From NCBI RefSeq assembly GCF_003987045.1, contig NZ_PIPZ01000003.1:248001-312000 (forward strand): a stretch of 64,000 nucleotides of DNA. The letters run 5' to 3'. Position 1 is the first letter of the stretch; the number at the start of each line of letters is the position of its first letter. Below, one piece after another: positions 44,767-53,818 of this stretch. The translations under genes and the position numbers were made by a program. The notes under the pieces are model-generated. The model saw only the letters and a list, made by a program, of their open reading frames with translations, made no database searches and was not told the origin of the DNA. Source of the stretch: Pseudidiomarina marina (GTDB taxonomy: Bacteria > Pseudomonadota > Gammaproteobacteria > Enterobacterales > Alteromonadaceae).

Positions 44767-45495
44767 TTATTCCCATCGATTCGCTTCACGGGCATCAACA
44801 AAAAGCCCGTGAAGCACGTTTTTTGCAAGTGTCGGGTGGTTGGTAAATATCCCGTCGACACCCATTTGATTTAATTCGCGCATATCGTCCGGCTCATCGA
44901 CTGTAAATACAAAAACTTTTAAGCCACGCTCATGTGCGTCATCAATGAATTCTTGTGTCACGAAATCAACATCAATATGTACCGACCATGCTTCGAGCTG
45001 CGCAGCAAAATAGGCATAATTGAGTGGACAGCTTGTGGTGAGGGCACCAATGCGTTGAAGAGGGTGATCTTGCTTCAGCTGTGCTAGCCAATGATGATTA
45101 AAGCTCGATACTAATAGTTGTTCGGGCTCAAAGTTTGCATACTCAACGGCGCGTCGTAAATGACGTGTCAGCCCGCGTTTAATGTCCGCTCCTTTGAGCT
45201 CAATATTGACTTGGCAGCGTCCGCCAATAAAGTCGAGTGCCTCATCAAGGGTTGGTATTGGCTGTTGGCCAAACACCTTTAACGTTCGTAGTTGTGCGAG
45301 GGTTAAGTCTTGCAGGCGACCAGATTGAGCGGTAAGGCGAGCCAGATACCGATCATGAAACACCAGCCACTCGTCTTCAATTGGATAAACATCAATTTCA
45401 ATTCCATCCGCTTGCGCATCGAGAGCCTTGCTGAACGCCGCGATGGTGTTCTCTGGTGCTTCGAAACTTGCCCCCCGATGCGCAAAAATGAGCAT
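44767..45495 (-). CDS. Glycerophosphodiester phosphodiesterase
   Basis: A 242-residue cytosolic GDPD-family TIM barrel. The N-terminus IFAHRGASFEAPENTIAAF carries the first catalytic His, and DGIEIDVYPIEDEWLVFHDRYLARL holds the metal-binding acidic residues and the second His. It hydrolyses glycerophosphodiesters to glycerol-3-phosphate and an alcohol. It ends 2 bases from the RND permease and starts just after psd, so it may be expressed with rsgA-psd. Confidence 0.9.
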   Translation of the reverse strand: MLIFAHRGASFEAPENTIAAFSKALDAQADGIEIDVYPIEDEWLVFHDRYLARLTAQSGRLQDLTLAQLRTLKVFGQQPIPTLDEALDFIGGRCQVNIELKGADIKRGLTRHLRRAVEYANFEPEQLLVSSFNHHWLAQLKQDHPLQRIGALTTSCPLNYAYFAAQLEAWSVHIDVDFVTQEFIDDAHERGLKVFVFTVDEPDDMRELNQMGVDGIFTNHPTLAKNVLHGLFVDAREANRWE

Positions 45496-45497
45496 AA

Positions 45498-46367
45498 CTA
45501 GTCGTCACGCTCACCTAATAAGGTTCCCATACGCGTCACGGAGCCGGGTTTGAGAGACTCATCAAAATCAATCACATCGTCTGGAAATACTAAGATGACG
45601 GTTGAGCCTAATTTAAAGTGGCCCATTTCTTCGCCTTTCTTCAATCGAAGTGCTTGCTTACCTGAAGCTGGGTACTCCCACGTATGTACATCTGTACCGC
45701 GTGGAGGGGTTACTGTTTCTGACCACACAGTACCAATGCTGGCAACAATTGTCGCGCCAACAAGAACCATTGCAAATTGTCCAAAGTCGGCTTCAAAAAT
45801 CGCGACAACACGCTCATTACGAGCAAATAAATTTGGCACGTTCGCCACAGTAAGTGGATTTACGGAATATAAATCACCAGGCACGTAAATCATTTTGCGT
45901 AACACACCGTCACACGGCATATGGATGCGATGATAGTCCTTAGGTGCCAAATAGATGGTTGCAAAATCGCCGTCGCGAAACGCGTGAGCATCACTAGGGT
46001 CGCCACCAAGCAATTCAGTGAGACTGTAATCATGCCCTTTGGCCTGAAATACTCGACCTTCTTCTATTTCGCCGAGTTGACTAATGGCACCATCAACGGG
46101 ATGAGCAAATTGTTTGTCATCTGAAGCCATTAACGGACGTAATTCGGGCTTTAAATAGCGCGTGAAAAAGTCATTAAAGGTTTTATATGCCTTCGGATCT
46201 TCGTGAATGGCTTCACTCATGTCTATTTTATACTGGCGGATAAACCACCGAATAAAGAGCTGCGTAAACCAGCCCGCTTTTGCAGCCGCAAATTTACCAA
46301 CTAGACGCGATACGGCATGCTTAGGTAGCCAGTGCTGCATTTGAATTTTTACGCGATCCCAATTCAC
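45498..46367 (-). CDS. psd: Phosphatidylserine decarboxylase proenzyme
   Basis: It makes phosphatidylethanolamine. The 289-residue precursor self-cleaves at the LGST motif ([12 protein letters not shown]), where Ser becomes the pyruvoyl group. [13 protein letters not shown] and [16 protein letters not shown] are conserved. The start overlaps the rsgA stop by 4 bases, as in the rsgA-psd arrangement of other gammaproteobacteria. Confidence 0.96.
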   Translation of the reverse strand: MNWDRVKIQMQHWLPKHAVSRLVGKFAAAKAGWFTQLFIRWFIRQYKIDMSEAIHEDPKAYKTFNDFFTRYLKPELRPLMASDDKQFAHPVDGAISQLGEIEEGRVFQAKGHDYSLTELLGGDPSDAHAFRDGDFATIYLAPKDYHRIHMPCDGVLRKMIYVPGDLYSVNPLTVANVPNLFARNERVVAIFEADFGQFAMVLVGATIVASIGTVWSETVTPPRGTDVHTWEYPASGKQALRLKKGEEMGHFKLGSTVILVFPDDVIDFDESLKPGSVTRMGTLLGERDD

Positions 46368-47422
46368 GTTTTTTTACCTCGAGTAGTTGCTCTAGATGGC
46401 TTTTTAATCGCCATCGATTCAATAATTTTGTGGAAATTGTACAGGCGTAACGAGTGTAGGTCACCTGCTTCTAAAGCTTCATGGAGTGCACAACCCGGGT
46501 CATCCTGATGTTTACAGTCGCGAAACTTACATTGTCCCAAGTATGGTCGAAAATCGATGTAGCACCAAGCCACGCGCTCAGGCTCTAAATGCCAAAGTGC
46601 AAATTCTCGTATTCCTGGTGAGTCAATTAACACGCCACCGGTTGGCACCACATATCGGGTTGCCACTGTGGTGGTATGTTGGCCAAGCCCCGAGTTATCT
46701 GAAATAGCGCCTACGTCGGCATCAATATCTGGCAGTAGGGCGTTTACTAACGATGATTTTCCAACGCCTGACTGACCGACCACGATTGAAACGTGTGAAT
46801 TCAATAATTGTTGCAGGGCGTGCAATGAATCTGGTTGTTTTGCACTGACTTCAAGTACTTGATAGCCAATATCGCGATAGACCGTGAGTGCGTGATCGAT
46901 TTCTTGGCGTTGCTCAGAATCAAGCTCGGTAAGAAGGTCAGCTTTATTGAGGATAATAACGGGAGTAACACCAATGTCCTCACATGCAACTAAATAGCGG
47001 TCAATAATTTGACTGGAGAAAGCAGGTAATACACTAGAAACAATGAGAATTTGATCCACGTTAGCAGCAACCGGCTTCACCCCATCGTAATAATCTGGGC
47101 GACTGAGCAAAGAGCGTCGTGGCTGTACAGCTTCGATGACACCGGCGACATCTTCTGAGCGCTGTTTAAAACGTCGCCAGATCACTTCGTCACCACAAAC
47201 TAACGAGTCAACAGCACGCCGAATATGACAGCGTAGCGCAGCTTCGGTGTCGGTGCAGATAATTGCTTGCTGGCCGAATCGACTTACAACAATACCTGAT
47301 TCTGAGGCATCTAAAGCTGCGTCTTCAACTTCGATTTCTAATTCGGCTCGTTGAATACGCTTCTCTTGATTTGACTTAATTCGGCGTAGTTGCCCTTTGT
47401 TCAGACGTCGTTGTTTTGCCAT
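46364..47422 (-). CDS. rsgA: Ribosome small subunit-dependent GTPase A
   Basis: A late 30S assembly GTPase. It is 352 residues from ATG 47422, where [19 protein letters not shown] is the family start. An OB-fold precedes a circularly permuted GTPase domain: NKADLL (G4), [15 protein letters not shown] (G1), DSPGIREF (G3). A zinc-knuckle region C[19 protein letters not shown] follows. Divergent from orn, as in E. coli. Confidence 0.96.
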   Translation of the reverse strand: MAKQRRLNKGQLRRIKSNQEKRIQRAELEIEVEDAALDASESGIVVSRFGQQAIICTDTEAALRCHIRRAVDSLVCGDEVIWRRFKQRSEDVAGVIEAVQPRRSLLSRPDYYDGVKPVAANVDQILIVSSVLPAFSSQIIDRYLVACEDIGVTPVIILNKADLLTELDSEQRQEIDHALTVYRDIGYQVLEVSAKQPDSLHALQQLLNSHVSIVVGQSGVGKSSLVNALLPDIDADVGAISDNSGLGQHTTTVATRYVVPTGGVLIDSPGIREFALWHLEPERVAWCYIDFRPYLGQCKFRDCKHQDDPGCALHEALEAGDLHSLRLYNFHKIIESMAIKKPSRATTRGKKT

Positions 47423-47512
47423 CAAATTAATTCCAGTACATACTAGAGGCAATCATACATTATTCAGCACAATAGTGCCTGAACTTAATTGTAATCAAAT
47501 AAGGTAAATTGC

Positions 47513-48055
47513 ATGACAGCGAGCGCAGAACGTCTCATTTGGATCGACTTAGAAATGACCGGATTAACGCCAGACTACGATCACATTATTGAGATTGCGA
47601 CTATAGTGACTGACTATGAACTTAACGTGTTAGCAGAAGGTCCTGTTATTGCAGTGCACCAACCTCAGGCCAATTTAGATAAAATGGATGACTGGAATGT
47701 GCGAACGCATACGCAATCCGGCTTGGTTGAACGCGTTAAAGCCAGTGCATTTAATGAACAGCAAGCAAGTGATGCAACGATCGAGTTTTTGCAACAATGG
47801 GTGACCGCAGGTAGCTCACCAATGTGCGGGAATAGTATTTGCCAAGACCGCCGCTTTTTAGCAAAACATATGCCAGCGCTAGAGGCCTACTTCCACTACC
47901 GTAATCTTGATGTGAGTACTTTGAAGCAATTAGCAAAATATTGGGCGCCTGAAGTAGCCAATGGTTTAACCAAACAAGGCGCGCATACGGCATTAGCAGA
48001 TATTCGTGAATCGATTGAAGAATTGAAATATTATCGAGTAAATTTATTTAAATAA
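47513..48055 (+). CDS. orn: Oligoribonuclease
   Basis: A 180-residue DEDDh 3'-5' exonuclease that degrades 2-5 nt RNA, including pGpG from cyclic-di-GMP turnover. WIDLEMTGL carries the first D and E, and [18 protein letters not shown] the last His and Asp. In E. coli a tRNA-Gly cluster lies just downstream; here a two-gene insertion intervenes before the tRNA-Gly. Confidence 0.96.
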   Translation: MTASAERLIWIDLEMTGLTPDYDHIIEIATIVTDYELNVLAEGPVIAVHQPQANLDKMDDWNVRTHTQSGLVERVKASAFNEQQASDATIEFLQQWVTAGSSPMCGNSICQDRRFLAKHMPALEAYFHYRNLDVSTLKQLAKYWAPEVANGLTKQGAHTALADIRESIEELKYYRVNLFK

Positions 48056-48081
48056 TAATAACAACAAGGAAGGCTAAGCAC

Positions 48082-49404
48082 GTGATTAAATGGCTCGTTG
48101 CTGCAGTTTTCATTATTTTTATGGGGCTCACTTATGGCCCACCGAAATATGTCGCATTTGCTGACCAACAAAAGCGGATTGATACTGTCTATGGTGAGCA
48201 GGACGCTTATTTAAGTTGGCATATAAACCGTTGGGTGCCTATTGAAGCGCTGGCGGAGCTGGTTTGGTACGCACCTGCTACCGATAGTAAACAATCACTT
48301 TCCGAATTGGAAAAAACACAGTTTCAGCAACCATTCATTCTCCCAGGACACTGGTTTTCAACCTACATTTGGTGGTTGCTTCCACCATTGCTTTGGGGCT
48401 TCAACAAAGCCTTCAGTTTTGCATTCTTTGCTTGGCGCCAGGTGCGGTCACATCAACGCAATTTCTTCCTTGCTGAGCGACGCAACACAATCATAGCTTA
48501 CGAAACGTTCTTGAAAATAACGAAAGAAGTTCCGTATAAACCATTCCGTTTAAGACGTAAAGCAACGCACGCCCGCGAACAGCTTTATGATGATTACATT
48601 AACTCGTTAACACGCGCTGCATCTGATGACGATGAAAGAATTTTAAACGGATTAGTTGCCAAAGCACTCATGTTTAATCGTGACCACGAGCAACGCTATT
48701 TACCGTTGCAACTGAGTATGACGTCAGGTTTTAAAGCGTTAATACGAGGCGAATACCGCAACTTTGCTAAATTTGAAAGTTATTTTGAAGAGCGTATGAG
48801 CCAATCAGCCAAGCAATGGTTGTTAGAAATCCATGGTTCGGGTGTGCCGAGCATGTCAGAGTTATACGATGATTGGGATGCGCGAGCGCGAAATTGCGCG
48901 AAAGCCATCCTAACGTCAAAGCAATGGCGTCCGCTTACTGATTTACGCGAAAGTTTTCGTGAGTTTGCCAAAGACACGCTGCATCGCATTCTTGGGAAAG
49001 CTAATTCGCAGCGTAACCGCGATGAATTAGCTCGTTTTGCTGAAGCTTATCTCACTTACTCGGTATATCGCTATTTACCTGTGGATACACAACTTCATGC
49101 GTATGAACAAGATTACAAGAAATTAATTGGAAAACGCATTGCCGCAGTGTTTTCGAGTTATTTCCCACAGGAAGTGACGACCAACGGGGTACGTCCGGAT
49201 TTGTTTTTGAATCCGTCGTTTCGTCAAGATAGCCACATGGGTAAATTGACGATTGAATTGGTCTTTGAGAACAAAGTGTTACCTGATGGCATGCCTATCC
49301 TGAGCAATGCATTTTATCTGCATATGCCAGGGGAAGAAGCCCAGCGATTGAAGGAGTTAGAGCGTAAAATCTTGCAGCTCAACAAAGGCAAGGAGAAGAA
49401 CTGA
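48082..49404 (+). CDS. Unrecognised membrane-anchored protein
   Basis: A 440-residue protein that I cannot assign. The start is GTG at 48082 with AAGGAAGG upstream. Two hydrophobic segments (residues about 3-18 and 88-116, the latter rich in Trp and Phe) would leave a short periplasmic loop and a cytosolic domain of about 320 residues. That domain is predicted to be largely alpha-helical, with charged helices and a C-terminal KELERKILQLNKGKEK coiled-coil-like tail. No nucleotide-binding or catalytic motif is obvious. It overlaps the next gene by one base, so the two are coupled. Confidence 0.6.
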   Translation: MIKWLVAAVFIIFMGLTYGPPKYVAFADQQKRIDTVYGEQDAYLSWHINRWVPIEALAELVWYAPATDSKQSLSELEKTQFQQPFILPGHWFSTYIWWLLPPLLWGFNKAFSFAFFAWRQVRSHQRNFFLAERRNTIIAYETFLKITKEVPYKPFRLRRKATHAREQLYDDYINSLTRAASDDDERILNGLVAKALMFNRDHEQRYLPLQLSMTSGFKALIRGEYRNFAKFESYFEERMSQSAKQWLLEIHGSGVPSMSELYDDWDARARNCAKAILTSKQWRPLTDLRESFREFAKDTLHRILGKANSQRNRDELARFAEAYLTYSVYRYLPVDTQLHAYEQDYKKLIGKRIAAVFSSYFPQEVTTNGVRPDLFLNPSFRQDSHMGKLTIELVFENKVLPDGMPILSNAFYLHMPGEEAQRLKELERKILQLNKGKEKN

Positions 49405-49685
49405 TGCGTATTATCATGACGATACTTGTTCTTTTGATGTCGAGCGCGGCGATGTCGCAGGAGACGGAGGGGTCGCATCTGCAAAAGTTTCGCTGTGAAT
49501 TACATGGCTGGATTGAGCGCACAAGCATTGTCCGTGACTGGTTAAACAAGGTGGAGCAAAATAAATTAGTGTTTGTTAATCAAGAAGGTGAGGTACAAGC
49601 ACCACCACATCAGATATTGTGGAAAAAATCTGCAGGGTGTTTAAATTCCGAGCGAACGAACAGTTCCACTGAAAAAAGTGGTTGA
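49404..49685 (+). CDS. Small exported protein paired with the membrane protein upstream
   Basis: A 93-residue protein starting MRIIMTILVLLMSSAAMSQETEG, a signal peptide of about 19 residues. The mature part has two cysteines (FRCELHGW and SAGCLNSE) that could form a disulfide. A conserved-looking HGWIERTSIVRDWLNKVEQNKLVF core is present, but no known family could be named. It starts at the last base of the 440-residue gene (coupled), and its stop overlaps the promoter of the tRNA-Gly. Confidence 0.6.
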   Translation: MRIIMTILVLLMSSAAMSQETEGSHLQKFRCELHGWIERTSIVRDWLNKVEQNKLVFVNQEGEVQAPPHQILWKKSAGCLNSERTNSSTEKSG

Positions 49686-49709
49686 CGGCGTGAGCCGAAT
49701 CCGTAAAAT
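49682..49709 (+). promoter_or_regulatory. Promoter of the first tRNA-Gly gene
   Basis: TTGACG (49682-49687), 16 bases, TAAAAT (49704-49709), then a G/C-rich discriminator (CGCCCTC) typical of stringently controlled stable-RNA promoters. It overlaps the stop codon of the preceding small gene. Confidence 0.75.
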
Positions 49710-49727
49710 ACGCCCTCGTTAACACAT

Positions 49728-49803
49728 GCGAGAATAGCTCAGCTGGTAGAGCACAACCTTGCCAAGGTTGGGGTCGCGAGTTCGAATCTCGTTTCTCGCT
49801 CCA
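49728..49803 (+). tRNA. tRNA-Gly (anticodon GCC)
   Basis: A 76-base cloverleaf with encoded CCA. The acceptor stem GCGAGAA pairs with TTCTCGC, the D-arm has AGCTCAGCTGGTAGAGC, the anticodon is GCC, and the T arm is GTTCGAATC. It differs from the second copy at 52889 only at the 4:69 acceptor pair (A-U here, G-C there). Confidence 0.97.
49732..49795 (+). repeat. Direct repeat (64 bp) formed by tRNA-Gly copies flanking the arsenic cassette
   Basis: Bases 49732-49795 are identical to 52893-52956. The repeat is explained by the two tRNA genes and brackets the three-gene arsenic cassette and its promoter. It could serve as a recombination point for excision, leaving one tRNA. Confidence 0.85.
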
Positions 49804-49808
49804 AATTC

Positions 49809-49845
49809 AAAAAACCCGAAAGCGTTAAAACTTTCGGGTTTTTTA
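49809..49845 (+). terminator. Intrinsic terminator after the first tRNA-Gly
   Basis: Arms AAAAAACCCGAAAG and CTTTCGGGTTTTTT form a 14-bp stem around an 8-base loop, ending in a T run. It insulates the tRNA from the arsenic cassette. Confidence 0.92.
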
Positions 49846-49875
49846 TTGTCTTTCACCTCATATCTGATTTATCAT

Positions 49876-49895
49876 ATATCTGTTTTTACAGATAT
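49876..49895. promoter_or_regulatory. ArsR-type operator candidate over the arsenic cassette promoter
   Basis: ATATCTGT and ACAGATAT are perfect 8-bp arms around TTTT. A -35-like TTGTCT (49846-49851) and -10-like TATCAT (49870-49875) with an 18-base spacer precede it, so the dyad covers the expected start site, consistent with repression by the ArsR domain of the first cassette gene. A half site CATATCTG at 49859 repeats one arm. Confidence 0.65.
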
Positions 49896-49904
49896 GAGAA
49901 GCCA

Positions 49905-50630
49905 ATGAAAATTCTATTCTTATGTTCAGCTAACTCGGCTCGCTCGATTATGGCAGAAGCGATAATGCGACATTTTGCAGGCTCTGAGATTGACGTGTTT
50001 AGCGCTGGGAGTCAGCCAACTCACGTCGAGCCAGAAGCACTAGCAGCGTTATCTGCACTGAATGTAACGACTGAAGGATTGCACTCCAAGGCAATTGAAA
50101 GCCTTGGTGAAATGGCGTTTGATTATGTTATTAGTCTGTGTGACCGAGCACGTCTTGAGTGTCAGGCAGATTTTCAGGGTGTTAATTTTATCGCATGGGA
50201 TTTTTCTGATCCGGTTTCCAGCAAAGAGAACGACGCCTTTTTGCGTACTGCAAAAGAATTGAGTGAGCGTATTCGAATGTTCTTACTGGTTCTGCGTAAG
50301 CGAATGCAGCAGCCTCATCTCTTCAATAGCCCACAAGATTTCTTCAAGATTATGGCGGACCCGTTACGGTTGACTATGATTTTAATGGTGGCACGTCATA
50401 CCGAGCTATGTGTTTGTGATTTTGTTGAAATGACAGGAATGTCACAACCCAAGGTATCGCGTCACTTAGCTCAGTTAAGAGAATATGGCTTGCTATTGGA
50501 TAGACGAGACCATCGCTGGGTGCATTACCGATTAAACCCTGCTTTACCCGACTGGATGCGCAAAACAATTGCGGTAACCGCAGAGCACAATCCACAACTT
50601 GGACAATATTCAAAGAATGCGAAGGAGTAA
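49905..50630 (+). CDS. Arsenate reductase / ArsR-type repressor fusion
   Basis: A 241-residue two-domain protein. The N-terminal 130 residues are a low-molecular-weight phosphatase-fold arsenate reductase with the P-loop CSANSAR (Cys7, Arg13). Two further cysteines, Cys79 and Cys86, are spaced C-x6-C as in the thioredoxin-coupled enzyme. From about 140 a winged helix of the ArsR/SmtB family follows, with the arsenite-sensing ELCVCDF (Cys169, Cys171) and recognition helix MSQPKVSRHLAQLREYGLL. It likely reduces arsenate and represses its own promoter. It is first in a cassette with a GAPDH and ArsJ. Confidence 0.9.
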   Translation: MKILFLCSANSARSIMAEAIMRHFAGSEIDVFSAGSQPTHVEPEALAALSALNVTTEGLHSKAIESLGEMAFDYVISLCDRARLECQADFQGVNFIAWDFSDPVSSKENDAFLRTAKELSERIRMFLLVLRKRMQQPHLFNSPQDFFKIMADPLRLTMILMVARHTELCVCDFVEMTGMSQPKVSRHLAQLREYGLLLDRRDHRWVHYRLNPALPDWMRKTIAVTAEHNPQLGQYSKNAKE

Positions 50631-50633
50631 TTT

Positions 50634-51635
50634 ATGGCGATTAAGGTTGGAATTAACGGTTTAGGACGAATTGGTCGGCTTGCGTTACGTTTGATTTGGG
50701 AGAATCCGGCATTTGAATTGGTACGGGTCAATGATCCGGGTGCCGCGGCCGATACGTTCGCACACCTGCTCAATTTCGATTCGGTGCATGGGCGCTGGCA
50801 CCATGAGGTTGAAGCCTCAGATGATAGTTTGATTATTCAGGGAAAAACCATTGCATTCACTCGTTTTAAAACAATCTCTGAGAATAACTGGGCCGACTGT
50901 GATGTTGTGCTTGAAGCATCTGGCAAAATGAAGACGGTTGCGGTTCTAAACGACTATTTACAACAGGGCGTCAAACGCGTCGTAGTATCCGCTCCAGTGA
51001 AGGAAGCAGGAGCATTAAATATCGTAATGGGCGTCAACGATCATCTGTTTGACCCAAATCAACATCGTATTGTTACTGCTGCGTCATGTACAACAAACTG
51101 CCTAGCTCCGGTGGTTAAAGTTCTTCAGGAAAAGGTTGGCATCAAACACGGATCAATCACAACCATTCATGATTTAACTAACACACAAAGTATTCTTGAT
51201 GCGCCGCATAAAGATTTGCGCCGTGCACGCGCCTGTGGGATGAGCCTTATTCCAACCTCGACTGGTTCAGCGACAGCAATTATCGAAATATTCCCAGAAC
51301 TCAAAGGAAAAATAGATGGTCATGCAGTGCGTGTGCCATTAGCTAATGCATCGTTAACTGACTGTGTATTTGAGGTTGAAAGACCGACAACAGTTGAGGA
51401 AGTTAATGGTTGGATGAGAGCCGCGGCGCAGGGCGACCTAAAAAACATTCTTGGGTATGAAGAGCGTCCTTTAGTATCCATCGACTATAAAACGGATCCG
51501 CGCTCGAGCATTATCGATGCACTCTCAACAAAAGTGATTAATGGCACACACGTGAAACTCTATGCTTGGTATGACAACGAGTGGGGTTACGCCAATCGTA
51601 CGGTTGAGTTAATGGAGAAAGTTGGCACATGCTAG
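50634..51635 (+). CDS. ArsJ-associated glyceraldehyde-3-phosphate dehydrogenase
   Basis: A 333-residue GAPDH with NAD-binding [14 protein letters not shown], active-site Cys152 in [10 protein letters not shown], and [14 protein letters not shown]. In arsenic cassettes this enzyme uses arsenate in place of phosphate and makes 1-arseno-3-phosphoglycerate, which ArsJ exports (established for the arsJ system). Position immediately before arsJ, with a 7-base overlap, supports this role over glycolysis. A central-metabolism gapA is presumably elsewhere. Confidence 0.88.
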   Translation: MAIKVGINGLGRIGRLALRLIWENPAFELVRVNDPGAAADTFAHLLNFDSVHGRWHHEVEASDDSLIIQGKTIAFTRFKTISENNWADCDVVLEASGKMKTVAVLNDYLQQGVKRVVVSAPVKEAGALNIVMGVNDHLFDPNQHRIVTAASCTTNCLAPVVKVLQEKVGIKHGSITTIHDLTNTQSILDAPHKDLRRARACGMSLIPTSTGSATAIIEIFPELKGKIDGHAVRVPLANASLTDCVFEVERPTTVEEVNGWMRAAAQGDLKNILGYEERPLVSIDYKTDPRSSIIDALSTKVINGTHVKLYAWYDNEWGYANRTVELMEKVGTC

Positions 51636-52855
51636 CCAATCTATCTCCTGCCATTCGCCAATACATATTGGTAACTGGAAATTATTGGGCGTTTACCCTT
51701 ACAGACGGTGCCTTGCGCATGTTGGTGGTACTTCATTTTCACCAACTTGGCTACACTGCGCTGGAAGTCGCCATGCTGTTCTTATTTTATGAGTTTTTTG
51801 GTGTCGTGACGAACTTGGTCGGGGGCTATTTAGGTGCTCGCTGGGGGTTAAACCGGACGATGAATATTGGCTTGGGATTACAAATAGTCGCTTTAGCGAT
51901 GCTTTTAGTTCCTAGCCATTGGTTGACAGTGATCTGGGTCATGTTTGCACAAGCACTTTCCGGAATAGCAAAAGATTTAAACAAAATGAGTGCTAAAAGC
52001 ACCATAAAATTGCTGGTTCCGGAGGCTGCTCAAGGACAGCTATATAAGTGGGTCGCATTATTAACCGGTTCAAAGAATACCTTAAAAGGAATTGGTTTTT
52101 TTCTCGGCGGTCTATTACTTACCTGGATAGGTTTTGCAGGTGCCGTTTTAGCTATGGCATCGATGCTGACGGCGGTTTGGCTCTCCAGTTTGATCTTTCT
52201 AAAAAAAGATACCGGGAAAGCGACATTCAAACCGAAATTTAAGGAGTTATTCTCAAAAAGTCGTCCAATCAACATCCTTTCGGGTGCAAGATTTTTATTA
52301 TTTGGTGCACGCGACGTTTGGTTTGTTGTAGCGCTTCCGGTATTCCTTGCTAGTCAACTCAACTGGGATCACTGGCAAGTTGGCAGTTTTCTTGCCTTAT
52401 GGATTATTGGATACGGTGTGGTTCAAGGTTTCGCACCGCGGTTAACATCGGTAACCGCAACTCATCGAACATCAAATCAAGCAGTGATGTGGGGCGCATT
52501 ATTAACACTAAGCCCATTATTATTAGCTGTGGCGTTGTGGCAAGAGGTACCGATAACACCGGCTATTATTGTTGGTTTAGCCTTGTTTGGGCTTTTATTT
52601 GCAATCAATTCATCGCTGCACAGCTATTTGATAGTGTCCTATTCTCGCGCTGATGGTGTATCTCTCGATGTTGGTTTTTACTATATGGCGAATGCGGCAG
52701 GCCGTCTGCTCGGTACCGTTTTATCGGGCTGGGTATATCAGCAAAGCGGACTACTAGCGTGTTTAGTTATATCCGGTATTTTATTGGCGTTGTCGACGCT
52801 GGTTGTTGGGCAATTGCCGGAACGTTCGGCAGTATTGACATCAACTGACCAATAG
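51629..52855 (+). CDS. arsJ: ArsJ, organoarsenical efflux MFS permease
   Basis: A 408-residue major-facilitator protein with about 11-12 helices. The N-terminus ([28 protein letters not shown]) and the GAPDH partner identify it as ArsJ, exporter of 1-arseno-3-phosphoglycerate. Its start overlaps the GAPDH stop codon. The end of its reading frame overlaps the -35 of the second tRNA-Gly promoter. Confidence 0.88.
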   Translation: MLANLSPAIRQYILVTGNYWAFTLTDGALRMLVVLHFHQLGYTALEVAMLFLFYEFFGVVTNLVGGYLGARWGLNRTMNIGLGLQIVALAMLLVPSHWLTVIWVMFAQALSGIAKDLNKMSAKSTIKLLVPEAAQGQLYKWVALLTGSKNTLKGIGFFLGGLLLTWIGFAGAVLAMASMLTAVWLSSLIFLKKDTGKATFKPKFKELFSKSRPINILSGARFLLFGARDVWFVVALPVFLASQLNWDHWQVGSFLALWIIGYGVVQGFAPRLTSVTATHRTSNQAVMWGALLTLSPLLLAVALWQEVPITPAIIVGLALFGLLFAINSSLHSYLIVSYSRADGVSLDVGFYYMANAAGRLLGTVLSGWVYQQSGLLACLVISGILLALSTLVVGQLPERSAVLTSTDQ

Positions 52856-52862
52856 TTAAAAT
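52835..52862 (+). promoter_or_regulatory. Promoter of the second tRNA-Gly gene
   Basis: TTGACA (52835-52840), 16 bases, TAAAAT (52857-52862). This is the same -35/-10 architecture and spacing as the first tRNA-Gly promoter, here lying over the last codons of arsJ. Confidence 0.7.
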
Positions 52863-52888
52863 TCGTGACCTCAACGTCGTAAACCAGT

Positions 52889-52964
52889 GCGGGAATAGCT
52901 CAGCTGGTAGAGCACAACCTTGCCAAGGTTGGGGTCGCGAGTTCGAATCTCGTTTCCCGCTCCA
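52889..52964 (+). tRNA. tRNA-Gly (anticodon GCC), second copy
   Basis: A 76-base cloverleaf with encoded CCA and anticodon GCC, 74 of 76 bases identical to the first copy. The only differences are the paired positions 4 and 69 of the acceptor stem, now G-C. It has no strong terminator immediately downstream. Confidence 0.97.
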
Positions 52965-52980
52965 ATTCTTCTATTCAAGA

Positions 52981-53388
52981 CTACGGATTTTTTGTTTCGC
53001 GAAGAAGCACGAGCGCAGGCTCTCGCCATGGCAATAATTCTATCCGACCATTTCGAATATCTACCGTTGTTACCAAAAACTCGTTGCCATGCTGAACAAA
53101 ATCACTGGTGAGTACCTGAAAATTTTGAAGTTCATGCGCATGTTCGCGTAAGGGAACGGCATGGCTACTCATGAAAAACGTTTCAAGTTCTGCGCGAGTA
53201 GGTAAGCGCAAATTAGAATCATCTCGTAAGGCTTGCTTTGCATCGAAGGCCGACAACAAGATAACTTCACCTTGGCAATGCTGCCCTTGAGGAGTTTGTC
53301 CATACCAGCATTTCTGCCACGGCACATCGCATGCAACGGCCGCCGACATTAAGAAAAAACAACAAGTAGCAATCGTAAACTTGTTCAT
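52981..53388 (-). CDS. Exported DUF1566-like small protein
   Basis: A protein of about 135 residues from ATG 53388, starting MNKFTIATCCFFLMSAAVACD, a signal peptide. The block NLRLPTRAELETFFM resembles the Lcl/DUF1566 signature. Several cysteines (CDVPWQKCWYG, GQHCQGE) suggest disulfides in the periplasm. An upstream extension of the frame to 53544 overlaps the DUF423 gene and is rejected because the start here overlaps the DUF423 stop (TGATG), a coupled arrangement. Confidence 0.65.
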   Translation of the reverse strand: MNKFTIATCCFFLMSAAVACDVPWQKCWYGQTPQGQHCQGEVILLSAFDAKQALRDDSNLRLPTRAELETFFMSSHAVPLREHAHELQNFQVLTSDFVQHGNEFLVTTVDIRNGRIELLPWREPALVLLRETKNP

Positions 53389-53759
53389 CAGAACTCCTTG
53401 AGCATGGCCCAAAAAATCCAAATCCACGCCACGATAAAGCAAACACCACCAATGGGTGTAATAGGACCAAAAAATTGGATGCCAGTTAATGCCAACATAT
53501 AGAGGCTTCCAGAAAATAAGATAATCCCGGCGAGCATAATCCAACCGCCTGTGCGCAAGCCACTTGCTTTAGGGTAAGGAATTAATAGAACGGCAACCAT
53601 CAATAACCCGAGCGCGTGATAAATTTGATACTGAACGCCAGTTTGAAATACCTCGACCATTTCTGGACTAATCATTTTTTCTAAACCGTGTGCCCCAAAT
53701 GCGCCAAGAATTACCCCTAACGCCATATTGATTGCACCGAGCATAACGAATACTTTCAT
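53388..53759 (-). CDS. DUF423 family membrane protein
   Basis: A 123-residue protein with four predicted helices and the DUF423 signature GAINMALGVILGAFGAHGLEKMI plus FQTGVQYQIYHALGLL and FSGSLYMLALTGIQFFGPITPIGG. Function unknown. It is translationally coupled to the small exported protein downstream. Confidence 0.9.
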   Translation of the reverse strand: MKVFVMLGAINMALGVILGAFGAHGLEKMISPEMVEVFQTGVQYQIYHALGLLMVAVLLIPYPKASGLRTGGWIMLAGIILFSGSLYMLALTGIQFFGPITPIGGVCFIVAWIWIFWAMLKEF

Positions 53760-53818
53760 ACTATGTTTAGACTTACGTTAATGAATGACGTTTAAAATGT
53801 AACTGAAAAGGAATCACG

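Noticed and set aside
46864-47452. Upstream in-frame start of rsgA at 47452
   Set aside because: The preceding residues are unlike the family and the [11 protein letters not shown] start at 47422 is diagnostic.
49803-52889. Arsenic cassette as an integrase-borne genomic island
   Set aside because: No integrase, transposase or att-like core beyond the tRNA genes was found, so a site-specific integration mechanism is not supported.
53388-53544. 52-codon N-terminal extension of the DUF1566-like gene
   Set aside because: It overlaps the DUF423 gene and contains no signal peptide; the TGATG overlap gives a natural start at 53388.
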